From Nonlabens xylanidelens (GTDB taxonomy: Bacteria > Bacteroidota > Bacteroidia > Flavobacteriales > Flavobacteriaceae), in assembly GCF_002934445.1 (NCBI RefSeq), contig NZ_PTJE01000001.1, positions 930,001 to 994,000 of the forward strand: a stretch of DNA of 64,000 nucleotides, in the 5' to 3' direction. A model generated the notes under the pieces. The model did no database searches and was not told where the DNA came from. It worked only from the letters and a program-made list of their open reading frames with translations. Position 1 is the stretch's first letter; each line of letters opens with the position of its first letter. Both the position numbers and the translations under genes were made by a program. Of this stretch, positions 1 through 8,787 are shown one piece after another.

Positions 1-389
1 GGTCCATAATACTCACTACCATCTTTGATTAAATTGCGCGTTAAAAATACACGTGGGAAACGTTCTTTTTTAATGACTAGCCAGGGATAAGTTTTATCAT
101 CTCGCAACATGATGTTATACCGTGGGTTGCGACTTTTAATTAAGCTGTTCTCTAACAATAAAGCATCAGTTTCTGTCTCTACCACGATATGCTCAATGCG
201 GTAAATGTTTTTAACCATCGTTTTTATGCGATAGCTGTCATGCGTTTTATTAAAATAGGAGGAGACTCTTTTTTTAAGTTTTTTAGCTTTTCCTACATAA
301 AGTAGCTTGTCCTTTTTATCAAAGTACAAGTAAACTCCAGGTGATAAGGGTAGGGTTTTAATCTGAACCTCTAAAGGTGGTGTTTCCAT
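1..389 (-). CDS. uvrC: UvrABC excinuclease subunit C, N-terminal part
   Basis: This is the start of UvrC, the dual-incision nuclease of nucleotide excision repair, cut off by the window edge (about 129 codons present). The reading frame begins METPPLEVQIKTLPLSPGVY and continues with FDKKDKLLYVGKAKKLKKRV, the GIY-YIG nuclease signature that makes the 3' incision. The later segment ETDALLLENSLIK and the RDDKTYPWLVI stretch are also typical of this domain. The UvrB-binding, RNase H-like and HhH domains would lie beyond the window. It is divergent from manA across a 220-bp gap. Confidence 0.93.
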   Translation of the reverse strand, partial: METPPLEVQIKTLPLSPGVYLYFDKKDKLLYVGKAKKLKKRVSSYFNKTHDSYRIKTMVKNIYRIEHIVVETETDALLLENSLIKSRNPRYNIMLRDDKTYPWLVIKKERFPRVFLTRNLIKDGSEYYG

Positions 390-609
390 AGCACAGTAAA
401 GATAGGGATTATGCTTAATGGGTTAAATATATTTTAATAGAAGTTTATGTTGAACTAACTTTTGCAAAAGCAGAATAATTATCATCAATAATCATAAGTA
501 TTCTGAATATTTGCCACATATTCTTAGTAATAAGGCTAAACTATGCTGTAAAACAAAGGAATATTTATTCGGTTTGGTTAAATTGCGCACAGTAACCCTA
601 AAGTACTAA

Positions 610-1593
610 ATGGAATTTTATCCCTTAAAATTTAAACCTGTTTTTCACTACCGTATTTGGGGTGGTGACCAGCTGAAGACTAGCCTTAATAAAGAGTATG
701 ATCAAGAGTATGATCAAGAGTCCATAGGTGAATCTTGGGAGATAAGTGCTGTTCCAGATAGTGAAACTGTTGTTGCAAACGGTGTTTATGCTGGGGCAAC
801 CATCAATAATTTAATTGAACGATTTAAAGATGCGTTTTTAGGGAAGTCTGTGTATGATAAATTTAATGGAGAATTTCCATTACTTATTAAATTTATAGAT
901 GCAAAAAAACCACTTTCTATACAAGTACATCCTAATAATGAAATAGCCAGAGAACGACACGGTTCATTTGGTAAAAATGAAATGTGGTACATCATGCCTT
1001 CTTATAAAGATGCTACTATAACAGTAGGTTTTAAAGAAGAGGTGGATAGAGATTCTTATCAAAAACATTTAGAAAACAATACACTTACAGAGGTACTCAA
1101 TGAGTTTAAGGTAAAAGCAGGAGATGCTTTTTACATTCCTACTGGTAGAATACATGCCATAGGAGCAGGAGTGATGCTTGCCGAAATCCAGCAGTCCTCT
1201 GACGTGACTTATCGTATTTATGATTATGACCGTAAGGATGTGAGAACTGGGCAAACTAGAGAGCTACATACAGACCTAGCGCTAGATGCGATAGATTTTA
1301 ACTTGCAAACCCAATATCATACCGATTACAGTCGTAAAAAAAATCAACCTAATAAGCTGATTAATTCGCCTTACTTTAAAACTAATTTTTTAAAAATAAA
1401 AGGTGTTCTAGAAAGAGATCTTTCTGATATTAATTCTTTTACCATTTATATGTGTGTAAAAGGAAGTGCTACCTTAGTATGTCAAGAAGAGAATTATTCT
1501 TTGGTACAAGGAGAGTGTATTTTATTACCTGCAGGAATTGATTTAATTACTCTAGATTCTAAAGATGCACAATGCATCGAGGTTTATTTATAA
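610..1593 (+). CDS. manA: Mannose-6-phosphate isomerase, class I
   Basis: Interconverts fructose-6-phosphate and mannose-6-phosphate in the cytoplasm, feeding mannose use and GDP-sugar synthesis. The 327-residue length fits the short class I enzymes of Bacteroidota and Firmicutes. The N-terminus has the family signature PVFHYRIWGG. Likely zinc ligands are in QVHPNN (about residue 104), NEMWY (about 124) and GRIHAIGAG (about 181), and EIQQSSDVTYRIYDYDR follows. Residues about 29-36 contain an EYDQ-EYDQ tandem made by a perfect 12-bp duplication at 694-717, in a surface-type loop. The next gene, a thioredoxin, starts 17 bp downstream, so the two may be cotranscribed. Confidence 0.93.
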   Translation: MEFYPLKFKPVFHYRIWGGDQLKTSLNKEYDQEYDQESIGESWEISAVPDSETVVANGVYAGATINNLIERFKDAFLGKSVYDKFNGEFPLLIKFIDAKKPLSIQVHPNNEIARERHGSFGKNEMWYIMPSYKDATITVGFKEEVDRDSYQKHLENNTLTEVLNEFKVKAGDAFYIPTGRIHAIGAGVMLAEIQQSSDVTYRIYDYDRKDVRTGQTRELHTDLALDAIDFNLQTQYHTDYSRKKNQPNKLINSPYFKTNFLKIKGVLERDLSDINSFTIYMCVKGSATLVCQEENYSLVQGECILLPAGIDLITLDSKDAQCIEVYL

Positions 1594-1610
1594 TCTAAAA
1601 TAAAAATTTT

Positions 1611-1904
1611 ATGTCTAGCTTTAAAGAACTTACTAATAGTGATACACCAGTGTTAATAGATTTTTTTGCAACCTGGTGTGGTCCATGTCAGACCATGATG
1701 CCAGTTTTAGATAAATTGAAAGAAGATCTAGGTGATCAAGTACGTGTTCTTAAAATAGATGTAGATAAAAACAAAGCACTTGCGACAAAGTTTGCTATAA
1801 GAGGCGTGCCGGCTTTCATGATTTTTAAAAACGGTAAACAAGTATGGAAAGCTGCAGGGGTACAGCCCTTACATGAATTAAAAGCGCAGATTCAAAAGGC
1901 ATAA
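1611..1904 (+). CDS. Thioredoxin
   Basis: A 97-residue single-domain thioredoxin, a cytoplasmic dithiol-disulfide oxidoreductase. The active site is WCGPC (residues 22-26), preceded by the usual buried Asp strand LIDFFAT, and the cis-proline loop is GVPAF. There is no signal peptide. The length is slightly short for TrxA (about 105) because the N-terminal helix is abbreviated. It follows manA closely with no visible terminator between. Its specific partners cannot be read from the sequence, and a second, longer TrxA probably exists elsewhere in the genome. Confidence 0.93.
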   Translation: MSSFKELTNSDTPVLIDFFATWCGPCQTMMPVLDKLKEDLGDQVRVLKIDVDKNKALATKFAIRGVPAFMIFKNGKQVWKAAGVQPLHELKAQIQKA

Positions 1905-2020
1905 ACATTCTGTCAGTTAGTTTATTCAATATCATACCGTTTATTTAATCTTCTTACATTTTATGTAACAAATAACTATCTTCATACTCTAGTTTTAATA
2001 TAGATTAAAAACTTAGATTT

Positions 2021-3412
2021 ATGAAAACTGTTGTCCATTCTGCTTTATGGGTAGTAACCCTATTATTCTCATTAATCACCTTTGCACAGGAATTTAATGG
2101 TTCTTGGACAGGAGCAATTCAAGGAATGCCGTTGGTTTTTGAAATTTCAAACATTAATGGTGAGTACGCGGCAAAGATGCAAAGCCCCACTCAATCTAAA
2201 ACTTATATTCCTATGAATAGTGTCATGGTAGACGGTAATCAAATCACTATGCTGCTAGATGTTTATAAAATAAAATATAAAGGAGAATTAATAGATAGTA
2301 AAATCATAGGGACTTTTACTCAAGGTGCTGGCTCAGGAAAAATGATTCTAGAGAAAAAAGAATATGTAGAAGTAAAACCTAATAGACCACAAGAACCTAA
2401 AGCACCGTTTCCTTACCATATAGAAGATGTGGTGTTTACTAATCCCAAAGCAAATGATATTAAACTGGCAGGTACATTAACCTTACCTAATAATGTTAAC
2501 AATCCAGCAGTGGCGATTCTTATTTCAGGTTCTGGGCCTCAAGATCGTAACGAAGAGCTTTTTGATCATAAACCGTTTTTAGTTCTCGCAGATCATTTGA
2601 CTAGAAAGGGTATTGCTGTTCTTAGATATGATGACCGTGGAGTCGCCCAATCTCAAGGAACTCAAAAAGGAGCAACCAGTGAAGATTTTGCTACAGATGT
2701 AGAAGCGGCTATTGCTTATCTCAAATCTCGTAAAGATGTTGATTCTAAAAAAATCGGACTTATAGGACATAGTGAAGGCGGTTTAATTGCGCCTATGGTG
2801 ATCGCAGATAATAGAAGAAATGTAGCATTCTTTGTGTCTCTAGCTGGACCTGGCGTAGATGGTTATCATGTTTTACTGCCTCAAATAGAAAAAAGTCTCA
2901 GGTTTCAAGGAGTGGTAGGAAGTCAGTTGGACTTTGAAAAAAAACTGATGGATGCTATGTTCTTAAAAATAATAGACTCTAAAAAGTTATCTTCTCAAGT
3001 GTTAGAAAATGAGCTTGTAATTGTAATGAAGAAGAAGGTTGCTGAGGCTCCTGATGTTTCAAAAGCAAAATATACCGATGAAGTTATATCAGCTCTCAGC
3101 AAACAGTTTTCTGATGACTGGATGCGATTTTTTTTAAGTTATGATCCGGCTACTAATTTGAGTAAAGTAAAATGCCCAGTTCTAGCTATTAATGGATCTC
3201 TAGATTATCAGGTAATTCCAGAAATCAATTTACCAGGTTTTGAAACGGCACTTTCTAAAAATAAAGACGTGACCATCAAGAAAATAGCTGGACTTAATCA
3301 TCTGTTTCAAAATGCGCAAACAGGTAGTGCTGGTGAGTATGGACAGTTAGAAGAGACGATAGACCCTAGGACACTAAATTTAATTTCTAGCTGGATTAAT
3401 TCTAGATTTTAA
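2021..3412 (+). CDS. Secreted alpha/beta hydrolase (esterase/peptidase-like)
   Basis: Exported serine hydrolase of 463 residues. A signal peptide (residues 1-22, ending TFAQ) is followed by a small all-beta N-terminal region (about 23-115) like those of secreted Bacteroidota hydrolases, then an alpha/beta hydrolase domain. Visible landmarks are the oxyanion strand LISGSGPQDRNE, the RYDDRG turn, the nucleophile elbow GHSEGG (Ser about 250), an acid in NGSLDYQV (Asp about 394) and the His in GLNHLF (about 426). This layout resembles EstD/DAP2-like esterases. The substrate is unknown. It stands alone between non-coding gaps of about 115 and 275 bp. Confidence 0.8.
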   Translation: MKTVVHSALWVVTLLFSLITFAQEFNGSWTGAIQGMPLVFEISNINGEYAAKMQSPTQSKTYIPMNSVMVDGNQITMLLDVYKIKYKGELIDSKIIGTFTQGAGSGKMILEKKEYVEVKPNRPQEPKAPFPYHIEDVVFTNPKANDIKLAGTLTLPNNVNNPAVAILISGSGPQDRNEELFDHKPFLVLADHLTRKGIAVLRYDDRGVAQSQGTQKGATSEDFATDVEAAIAYLKSRKDVDSKKIGLIGHSEGGLIAPMVIADNRRNVAFFVSLAGPGVDGYHVLLPQIEKSLRFQGVVGSQLDFEKKLMDAMFLKIIDSKKLSSQVLENELVIVMKKKVAEAPDVSKAKYTDEVISALSKQFSDDWMRFFLSYDPATNLSKVKCPVLAINGSLDYQVIPEINLPGFETALSKNKDVTIKKIAGLNHLFQNAQTGSAGEYGQLEETIDPRTLNLISSWINSRF

Positions 3413-3586
3413 AAGCTTTCATTCCTATTTTGTTTTTACAACCATACTTAATGTTGCGTTGGTAAATATGAAATTTGATACGTTTTGAATACTGCTATTT
3501 ATGAATAGTGTTCACAAAACTGTTGTTTTAAGTGTTTGTGTTAAAGGTTTTTGTGCAATCAAATGTGTGTATTTTGATATGTGATA

Positions 3587-3602
3587 CGCTTTCGCGAAAG
3601 CG
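3587..3602. repeat. Interspersed palindrome, copy 1
   Basis: Perfect core CGCTTTCGCGAAAGCG, 86 bp upstream of the mrp ATG and before its promoter. Confidence 0.95.
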
Positions 3603-3661
3603 GAATAATTTTTATCTATCCCTTTTATTTAGAATGGGTTTTAACTAACGGCTGTGATCGT

Positions 3662-3669
3662 TATCTTTG
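3662..3669 (+). promoter_or_regulatory. -7 promoter element of mrp
   Basis: TATCTTTG matches the Bacteroidota -7 consensus TAnnTTTG, 19 nt before the ATG at 3689. No clear TTG lies at the -33 position. It sits downstream of the GTG at 3581, which argues against that codon being the start of mrp. Confidence 0.6.
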
Positions 3670-3688
3670 TAACACTCTAAACGTCAAA

Positions 3689-4828
3689 ATGAAAATAGAA
3701 AAGAAAGATGTTCTCAAAGCACTAGAAACCATATCGGTTCCTGGTGAAGGACAAAATATGGTAGAAAGTGGTGCAATTAAAAATGTACTTGTTTTTGGTG
3801 ATGAGGTTGTGGTAGATGTTACTATCAACAACCACAGTTTACAAGCTAAGAAAAAAACAGAAGTTTCTATCTTACAGGCTATTCATAAAGAAGTTTATGA
3901 AAAAGCGCAAATCAAAGTAAACCTTAAAGTAGAAGCTCCAGAAACGACAGATAAAAAACCTGAAATTAAAGGTAAAGCGATTCCTGGAATAGATAATATA
4001 ATTGCTGTAGCATCTGGAAAAGGTGGAGTAGGTAAATCTACTGTAACGGCAAATCTAGCTGTGACTCTTGCAAAAATGGGCTTTAAAGTAGGTCTTCTAG
4101 ATGCAGATATTTATGGTCCTAGTGCGACTATAATGTTCGATATCGTTCATGAAAAACCACTATCGGTAACGGTAGACGGTAAATCAAAAATGAAACCAGT
4201 AGAGAGTTATGGTGTTAAAATTCTTTCTATAGGCTTTTTTACACAGCCAGATCAGGCTGTAGTGTGGCGTGGACCTATGGCTGCAAAAGCTTTAAATCAA
4301 ATGATTTTTGATGCAGCATGGGGAGATTTAGACTTTTTAGTAGTAGATCTACCGCCTGGTACAGGAGATATACATTTAAGTATCATGCAATCATTACCAT
4401 TAACAGGTTCTGTTGTAGTTTCTACACCTCAAACTGTCGCACTGGCCGATGCTCGTAAAGGTGTCGCAATGTTTCAACAAGAAAGTATCAATGTACCTGT
4501 TCTAGGTATTGTTGAAAACATGGCTTATTTCACACCGCCAGATATGCCAGAAAATAAATATCATATTTTTGGTAAAGACGGTGCGAGAAACCTAGCTGAG
4601 GATTTGAAAATTCCATTTTTGGGAGAATTACCTTTAATACAATCTATTAGAGAGGCAGGAGATGTAGGTCGTCCAGCAGCAATGCAAGAAGGCACAGATA
4701 TAGAAAATGCATTTATCGAGATTACTAAAAAAGTAGTGTCTGAAACGGTGCGTAGAAATGATGCTTTACCGCCTACAAAGGCGATTGAAATTACTACCAT
4801 GGCAGGTTGTAGCGCCACAAATAAATAA
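3689..4828 (+). CDS. mrp: Mrp/NBP35-family iron-sulfur carrier ATPase
   Basis: P-loop ATPase that carries or transfers Fe-S clusters (ApbC/Mrp family), 379 residues. An N-terminal DUF59/MIP18-like domain (KKDVLKALETISVPGEG, residues 1-90) precedes the ParA/MinD-like domain. The deviant Walker A GKGGVGKST is at about residue 110, followed by the switch LLDADIYGPS and DLPPGTGDIHL. I start it at ATG 3689 rather than the upstream GTG 3581: the extra 36 residues include a translated interspersed palindrome and precede the promoter. It is followed after 2 bp by an Nfu scaffold gene, which supports an Fe-S role. Confidence 0.92.
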   Translation: MKIEKKDVLKALETISVPGEGQNMVESGAIKNVLVFGDEVVVDVTINNHSLQAKKKTEVSILQAIHKEVYEKAQIKVNLKVEAPETTDKKPEIKGKAIPGIDNIIAVASGKGGVGKSTVTANLAVTLAKMGFKVGLLDADIYGPSATIMFDIVHEKPLSVTVDGKSKMKPVESYGVKILSIGFFTQPDQAVVWRGPMAAKALNQMIFDAAWGDLDFLVVDLPPGTGDIHLSIMQSLPLTGSVVVSTPQTVALADARKGVAMFQQESINVPVLGIVENMAYFTPPDMPENKYHIFGKDGARNLAEDLKIPFLGELPLIQSIREAGDVGRPAAMQEGTDIENAFIEITKKVVSETVRRNDALPPTKAIEITTMAGCSATNK

Positions 4829-4830
4829 TT

Positions 4831-5112
4831 ATGACTGGATCAGAATTAAAAACAGCGGTCGAAGCTGGGTTAGAGGAGATAAGGCCTTTTTTACAAAGGG
4901 ATAATGGCGATATAGAACTAGTTTCTATAGAAGATGATAAGTTTGTTAAAGTACGCTTATTGGGTACTTGTGTAGGGTGTCATGTAAATCAAATGACTCT
5001 TAAGTCTGGTGTAGAGCTTACTGTTAAAAAACATGCTCCACAGATAGAAAGCGTTACCGATATTTCTGGTCAAGAATTAAAAGAAGAACAACGAGATAGC
5101 GTAGAGTTGTAA
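4831..5112 (+). CDS. NifU-like Fe-S scaffold protein (Nfu domain)
   Basis: A 93-residue stand-alone NifU C-terminal domain that would bind and transfer a [4Fe-4S] cluster as a dimer. The diagnostic motif is GTCVGC followed by NQMTLKSGVE, with the CxxC ligands. EIRPFLQRDNGDIELVSIED is the typical N-terminal stretch. The stop of mrp and this ATG are 2 bp apart, so the two are cotranscribed and probably act together in cluster delivery. A strong terminator follows. Confidence 0.92.
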   Translation: MTGSELKTAVEAGLEEIRPFLQRDNGDIELVSIEDDKFVKVRLLGTCVGCHVNQMTLKSGVELTVKKHAPQIESVTDISGQELKEEQRDSVEL

Positions 5113-5125
5113 TCCTAATAAAATG

Positions 5126-5158
5126 AAAAAAAGCCGATTCGTGAGAATCGGCTTTTTT
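5126..5158. terminator. Bidirectional terminator between nfu and the DUF3050 gene
   Basis: A-run, GCCGATTC, loop GTGA, GAATCGGC, T-run. The perfect 8-bp stem plus A/T flanks would work on both strands, as suits two convergent genes. Confidence 0.9.
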
Positions 5159-5162
5159 GAGT

Positions 5163-5996
5163 TTAAACTAGCTCTGGTTCAGACTCTTTTATTTCTTTTA
5201 AAATGCCGTCAAATAGTTCTATTCTTGATTGTAGAGCCTCTTTTGCAACTTGTATAGCTTCTTCCCATTTTAATTGATCATCGTCGCAAAGCATAGCTGC
5301 CATTTTATGTGCCATGGGTCCGTGTTCATCTCCATCTAGCTCTATATGTCTGTCAAAATAGTATTTAATGGGTTCTAGATCGATATCAAATGAAGATGTT
5401 GAGATACCGTCCAGTATTTCAGTAAACATTTCTGGGATTAAATCTTCTCTTCCATATGTAAATGCTGCAGCTATTTCATGGTCTTTACCTCTGTTGATAA
5501 TGGTAAATGTGGTAGTCAGAAATTGTTTTACATGTTGGGGCAATAAGGAGTTATTTATGGTTTCAAGAATGTGGCTAGATAATGACAGTCCGTCTATTTC
5601 TTTTCTAGCAATATTTACATCTATACCTACTGCATTCATGGCGTTTAAATACATTTCATAATGACTCATTCTGTTGCCTAGATGGTCTATGTCTGTCTCT
5701 TCGGCAAGAACTATTTCATTGATTAAATACCTTAGATCAGGATCACCTACTGGTGTCCATGGAGTAGTGGTGCAAGTAAGAGAGTTTTGTAAAGCTTTTA
5801 AAAGCGACATAAAGTCCCAAACAGCATAAATGTGTGAAGACATAAAAACCCTTAAATCTTCATCATTTTTAATATGGTTGTATAGCTGGTGATTCAATAA
5901 CTGTTCACGCACCGTACTAATTTTATTCAAGATTAAATTGGCTTCCATCGCTGTGTTTTCTAGTGCAAAAATAGTTGCTGGAGAGATCTTAACCAT
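5163..5996 (-). CDS. DUF3050 domain-containing protein
   Basis: All-alpha protein of 277 residues matching DUF3050, a family of unknown function with a predicted heme-oxygenase-like fold. Recognisable parts are LLNHQLYNHI, the block HIYAVWDFMSLLKALQ, PWTPVGDPD, NEIVLAEETD and the later FDRHIELDGDEHGPMA. The conserved His/Glu residues resemble metal-binding positions in that fold (inference). No signal peptide is evident. The start could instead be the Met at residue 17. It is convergent with nfu across a shared terminator. No pathway is suggested by its neighbours. Confidence 0.8.
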   Translation of the reverse strand: MVKISPATIFALENTAMEANLILNKISTVREQLLNHQLYNHIKNDEDLRVFMSSHIYAVWDFMSLLKALQNSLTCTTTPWTPVGDPDLRYLINEIVLAEETDIDHLGNRMSHYEMYLNAMNAVGIDVNIARKEIDGLSLSSHILETINNSLLPQHVKQFLTTTFTIINRGKDHEIAAAFTYGREDLIPEMFTEILDGISTSSFDIDLEPIKYYFDRHIELDGDEHGPMAHKMAAMLCDDDQLKWEEAIQVAKEALQSRIELFDGILKEIKESEPELV

Positions 5997-6055
5997 CTTC
6001 AGAAAAGAAATTATTATAGGATTAACTAGTGTTGTGTACTTTATCGAATTGAGAA

Positions 6056-6093
6056 TAAAAAAAAGGCCTAAGAAATTTAATCCTTAAGCCTTT
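6056..6093 (-). terminator. Terminator after the lipoprotein gene
   Basis: Eleven-base arms around a 10-nt loop, with one G-U pair on the minus-strand RNA, followed on that strand by a run of Ts. It lies 24 bp past the stop of the 6117-6623 gene. Confidence 0.75.
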
Positions 6094-6116
6094 GATTTTT
6101 TTTGATTGTAGATCGT

Positions 6117-6623
6117 TTATTGTCTTACTAAAGTATAAGTAGCCTCTGCCTCATAGCTGTAATCAGTATCTATTTCAGTAAATTGTAGGTATAGCTCCAG
6201 ACCGTTGCTAGAAAAGTTTCTAACAGTTACACTAAAACCGTCTGTATTTGTTATGATTAAAGAATTACCAGAAATGGTAAAAGCGCCATTTATTTCTAGA
6301 TCTTCCACATTTGTTTCGGTTTCTGTCATTCCGTCTTCTGTATAAATAGACGTTTGAGTATAAGATCCGGTTGAAGTAACTAAACCAGATTCTGTAAATG
6401 TAACTGTCGCATTGTTAAAGTTGCTAGCGGTAAAATCTGCTTCGGTAATATCAGGGGTGTTTCCAGACGTATCAGACTCTGTAGCGTTGCCAGAAAATGC
6501 AGTTACATTATAAGTACCAGCTAGACTAGCGTTAGTTAATGCAGGTCCGTTATCATCATCAGATTCACAAGAGAAAATAAATAGAGACAGGATTGCAAGG
6601 CTTAAAATTTTAAAATTTTTCAT
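6117..6623 (-). CDS. Small lipocalin-like lipoprotein of unknown function
   Basis: A 168-residue exported lipoprotein. It begins MKNFKILSLAILSLFIFSC, a SpII signal with lipobox Cys at residue 19, followed by an acidic ESDDDNG tether. The rest is beta-rich and Thr/Ser-rich (SLAGTYNVTAFSG, NNATVTFTESG, GAFTISGNSLIIT), the pattern of lipocalin-like DUF proteins abundant in Flavobacteria. A frame open 16 codons further upstream is rejected as a start: it adds charged residues before the signal and would run into the terminator hairpin of the upstream gene. Function unknown. Confidence 0.75.
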   Translation of the reverse strand: MKNFKILSLAILSLFIFSCESDDDNGPALTNASLAGTYNVTAFSGNATESDTSGNTPDITEADFTASNFNNATVTFTESGLVTSTGSYTQTSIYTEDGMTETETNVEDLEINGAFTISGNSLIITNTDGFSVTVRNFSSNGLELYLQFTEIDTDYSYEAEATYTLVRQ

Positions 6624-6653
6624 AATTGGTTTTTTTAGTTCAACCAAATAAAC

Positions 6654-6688
6654 AAAAAAAAATCCTTTCAATTCAATTGAAAGGATTT
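6654..6688 (-). terminator. Terminator after the acyl-CoA dehydrogenase gene
   Basis: Perfect 13-bp stem (6660-6672 with 6676-6688) with a 3-nt loop, followed on the minus strand by nine Ts. It separates the dehydrogenase from the downstream lipoprotein gene. Confidence 0.9.
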
Positions 6689-6713
6689 AAACTTAGTACT
6701 AATTAACTGTGGT

Positions 6714-7898
6714 TTACTTAAAAGCGTTCTCTCCAGTAATGTCTAATCCAGTAATTAATAAATGTATATCATGAGTACCTTCATAAGTGATTACGCTTTC
6801 TAGGTTCATCATATGACGCATGATGCTGTATTCTCCTGTAATTCCCATACCGCCTAGTATTTGTCTTGCCTCACGAGCTATTTTAATAGCCATGTCCACG
6901 TTGTTACGTTTTGCCATAGATATTTGTGCGCTTGTAGCTTTTCCTTCTTCACGCAATACACCTAGTCTCCAAGCGAGTAATTGTGCTTTGGTAATTTCGG
7001 TAATCATCTCAGCGAGCTTCTTTTGTTGTAGTTGGAATGCAGCAATCGGCTTGCCGAATTGGATACGTTCCTTTGCATATCTTAACGCAGTGTCATAACA
7101 GTCCATTGCAGCGCCTATTGCGCCCCATGCAATACCGAAACGTGCAGAATCTAAACAACCAAGTGGTGCTCCTAATCCTGATTTACCTGGTAAGATATTA
7201 CTCTTAGGAATTTTTACATCTTGAAAAATTAATTCACCTGTCGCACTAGCTCTTAGTGACCATTTGTTATGAGTCTCTGGAGTAGTAAAACCTTCCATGC
7301 CACGCTCTACGATTACTCCATGAATGCGTCCTTCTTCATTTTTTGCCCATACTACAGCAACATCGCAAAACGGACTGTTGGAAATCCATAGTTTTGCACC
7401 GTTAAGAATAATATGCTCTCCATCTCCAGCATCTTTAAAGCTAGTAATCATACCGCTAGGATTAGAACCGTGATCAGGCTCAGTAAGGCCAAAGGATCCC
7501 ATAAACTCGCCACTAGCTAGTTTAGGTAAGAATTTTTTACGATGTTCTTCACTACCGTATTTCCATATAGGATACATAACAAGAGAAGATTGAACAGATG
7601 CTGTAGATCGCACACCGCTGTCACCACGTTCTATTTCTTGCATGATAAGGCCGTAAGAAATTTGATCCAGTCCAGCGCCACCATATTCCTCAGGGATATA
7701 CGGCCCGAATGCACCTATAGAAGCCAAGCCAGGTATTATGCTCTTAGGGAATTTTGCCTCTTGTGCAGCTTCTTCTATAATAGGCGATACGTCACGTTTT
7801 ACCCAAGCTCGGGCAGCATCACGTATCATCTTATGTTCTTCTGTTAAAAGGTCGTCCAGGTTATAATAATCTGGTGCTTCAAATAAATCTGGTTTCAT
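6714..7898 (-). CDS. gcdH: Acyl-CoA dehydrogenase, glutaryl-CoA dehydrogenase type
   Basis: FAD-dependent acyl-CoA dehydrogenase of 394 residues, best matching the glutaryl-CoA dehydrogenase branch (oxidative decarboxylation of glutaryl-CoA to crotonyl-CoA in lysine/tryptophan breakdown). Landmarks include FGLTEPDHGSNP (FAD/substrate loop), KLWISNSPFCDVAVVWAK, NKWSLRASATGELIFQDV, ERIQFGKPIAAFQLQQKKL, RQILGGMGITGEY and the catalytic-base region TYEGTHDIH (Glu about 370). The whole three-domain fold is intact. It is a single-gene unit with its own terminator, and no other catabolic gene is adjacent. Other short-chain specificities are possible. Confidence 0.85.
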   Translation of the reverse strand: MKPDLFEAPDYYNLDDLLTEEHKMIRDAARAWVKRDVSPIIEEAAQEAKFPKSIIPGLASIGAFGPYIPEEYGGAGLDQISYGLIMQEIERGDSGVRSTASVQSSLVMYPIWKYGSEEHRKKFLPKLASGEFMGSFGLTEPDHGSNPSGMITSFKDAGDGEHIILNGAKLWISNSPFCDVAVVWAKNEEGRIHGVIVERGMEGFTTPETHNKWSLRASATGELIFQDVKIPKSNILPGKSGLGAPLGCLDSARFGIAWGAIGAAMDCYDTALRYAKERIQFGKPIAAFQLQQKKLAEMITEITKAQLLAWRLGVLREEGKATSAQISMAKRNNVDMAIKIAREARQILGGMGITGEYSIMRHMMNLESVITYEGTHDIHLLITGLDITGENAFK

Positions 7899-8027
7899 TC
7901 TATATCTTTTAAGTTAGAAACTACATCGATAGAGTAATTTCACGGCTGTTTTTGAATTGGTCGTAAAAATAGCGATCTACAGACGGTTTTTTGATAAAAA
8001 ATGTCAGATATTTTTATTGATGCTCAA

Positions 8028-8768
8028 TTACATTTTGAGATAAAAGTCTTTAGTCAGGCTTTTGTAATCTTCTGTATAATCATGTCGTGCTTTCTCTATA
8101 ACTAGTTCGCTGACTAAGTTTTTGGAGTTGTTTTCTTTCACGCTTTCGCGGAAGCGGAACTCCATCAAACATCTTTTAACTTTACTGTCTACGGTGCCTT
8201 TTACATAAGTAGTACGTACAGGTTCTAGTTGAAAATGAGAAGTGATTTCTAGAAATCTCGTTTCTCTATCCTTGGGTATTATACAAGCAAAAGTACCGTC
8301 TATATCTAGTAATTGATAGACGCCGTAAACTAATTCTTCAAACGGTAAAGCGTCATCAAAGCGTGCTTGCTGGCGTTTTTCTTCGATTTGAGAATCTGTT
8401 TTGACACTGCTAGAATCGTAAAATGGAGGATTGCTTATTATTAAATCATATCGTTCTTCTACTTCTTCATAGAATTCTTGAAACTCTGCATGAAAGCAGA
8501 AAAGACGATCGCCCCATGGGCTGTTTTCAAAGTTCTCAGCAGCTTGTTCATAAGCGTCTTGATCTATTTCTATCGCCTCTATGTTTGCGCGGTGATAACG
8601 TTGTGCTAGCATGAGAGATATGACTCCAGTACCACTACCTATGTCTAATATGGTGTGTGGTTCTTTATAAGGAGCAGCCCATGCGCCTAATAGTACACCG
8701 TCGGTTCCTATTTTTTGAGCACATTTATCCTGAGCTATTGTGAATTCTTTGAATTTGAATAGACTCAT
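8028..8768 (-). CDS. trmN6: tRNA1(Val) A37 N6-methyltransferase
   Basis: SAM-dependent Rossmann methyltransferase of 246 residues, YfiC/TrmN6 type, which methylates adenine 37 of tRNA1(Val). It shows the opening KFKEFTIAQDKCAQKIGTDG, the SAM loop LDIGSGTGVISLML (about 43) and the N6-adenine motif IISNPPFY (about 113). It is the last gene of the rpsP-rimM-trmN6 run, in keeping with translation-related jobs. Near residue 206 the protein reads EFRFRESVKENNSK. The RFRES part is encoded by a copy of the interspersed palindrome with one mismatch, and the loop looks longer than usual for the family. Confidence 0.88.
   Translation of the reverse strand: MSLFKFKEFTIAQDKCAQKIGTDGVLLGAWAAPYKEPHTILDIGSGTGVISLMLAQRYHRANIEAIEIDQDAYEQAAENFENSPWGDRLFCFHAEFQEFYEEVEERYDLIISNPPFYDSSSVKTDSQIEEKRQQARFDDALPFEELVYGVYQLLDIDGTFACIIPKDRETRFLEITSHFQLEPVRTTYVKGTVDSKVKRCLMEFRFRESVKENNSKNLVSELVIEKARHDYTEDYKSLTKDFYLKM
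8141..8156. repeat. Interspersed palindrome, copy 2 (one mismatch)
   Basis: CGCTTTCGCGGAAGCG lies inside trmN6 and is translated on the minus strand as RFRES. It is one of two copies that deviate inside the 16-bp core by a base while lying within a coding region. Confidence 0.9.
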
Positions 8769-8787
8769 TTATAAAAATTAAGATGTT

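Noticed and set aside
3581-3688. N-terminal extension of mrp starting at GTG 3581
   Set aside because: It translates a palindrome copy, precedes the -7 element and has no match to the family; ATG 3689 begins the DUF59 domain.
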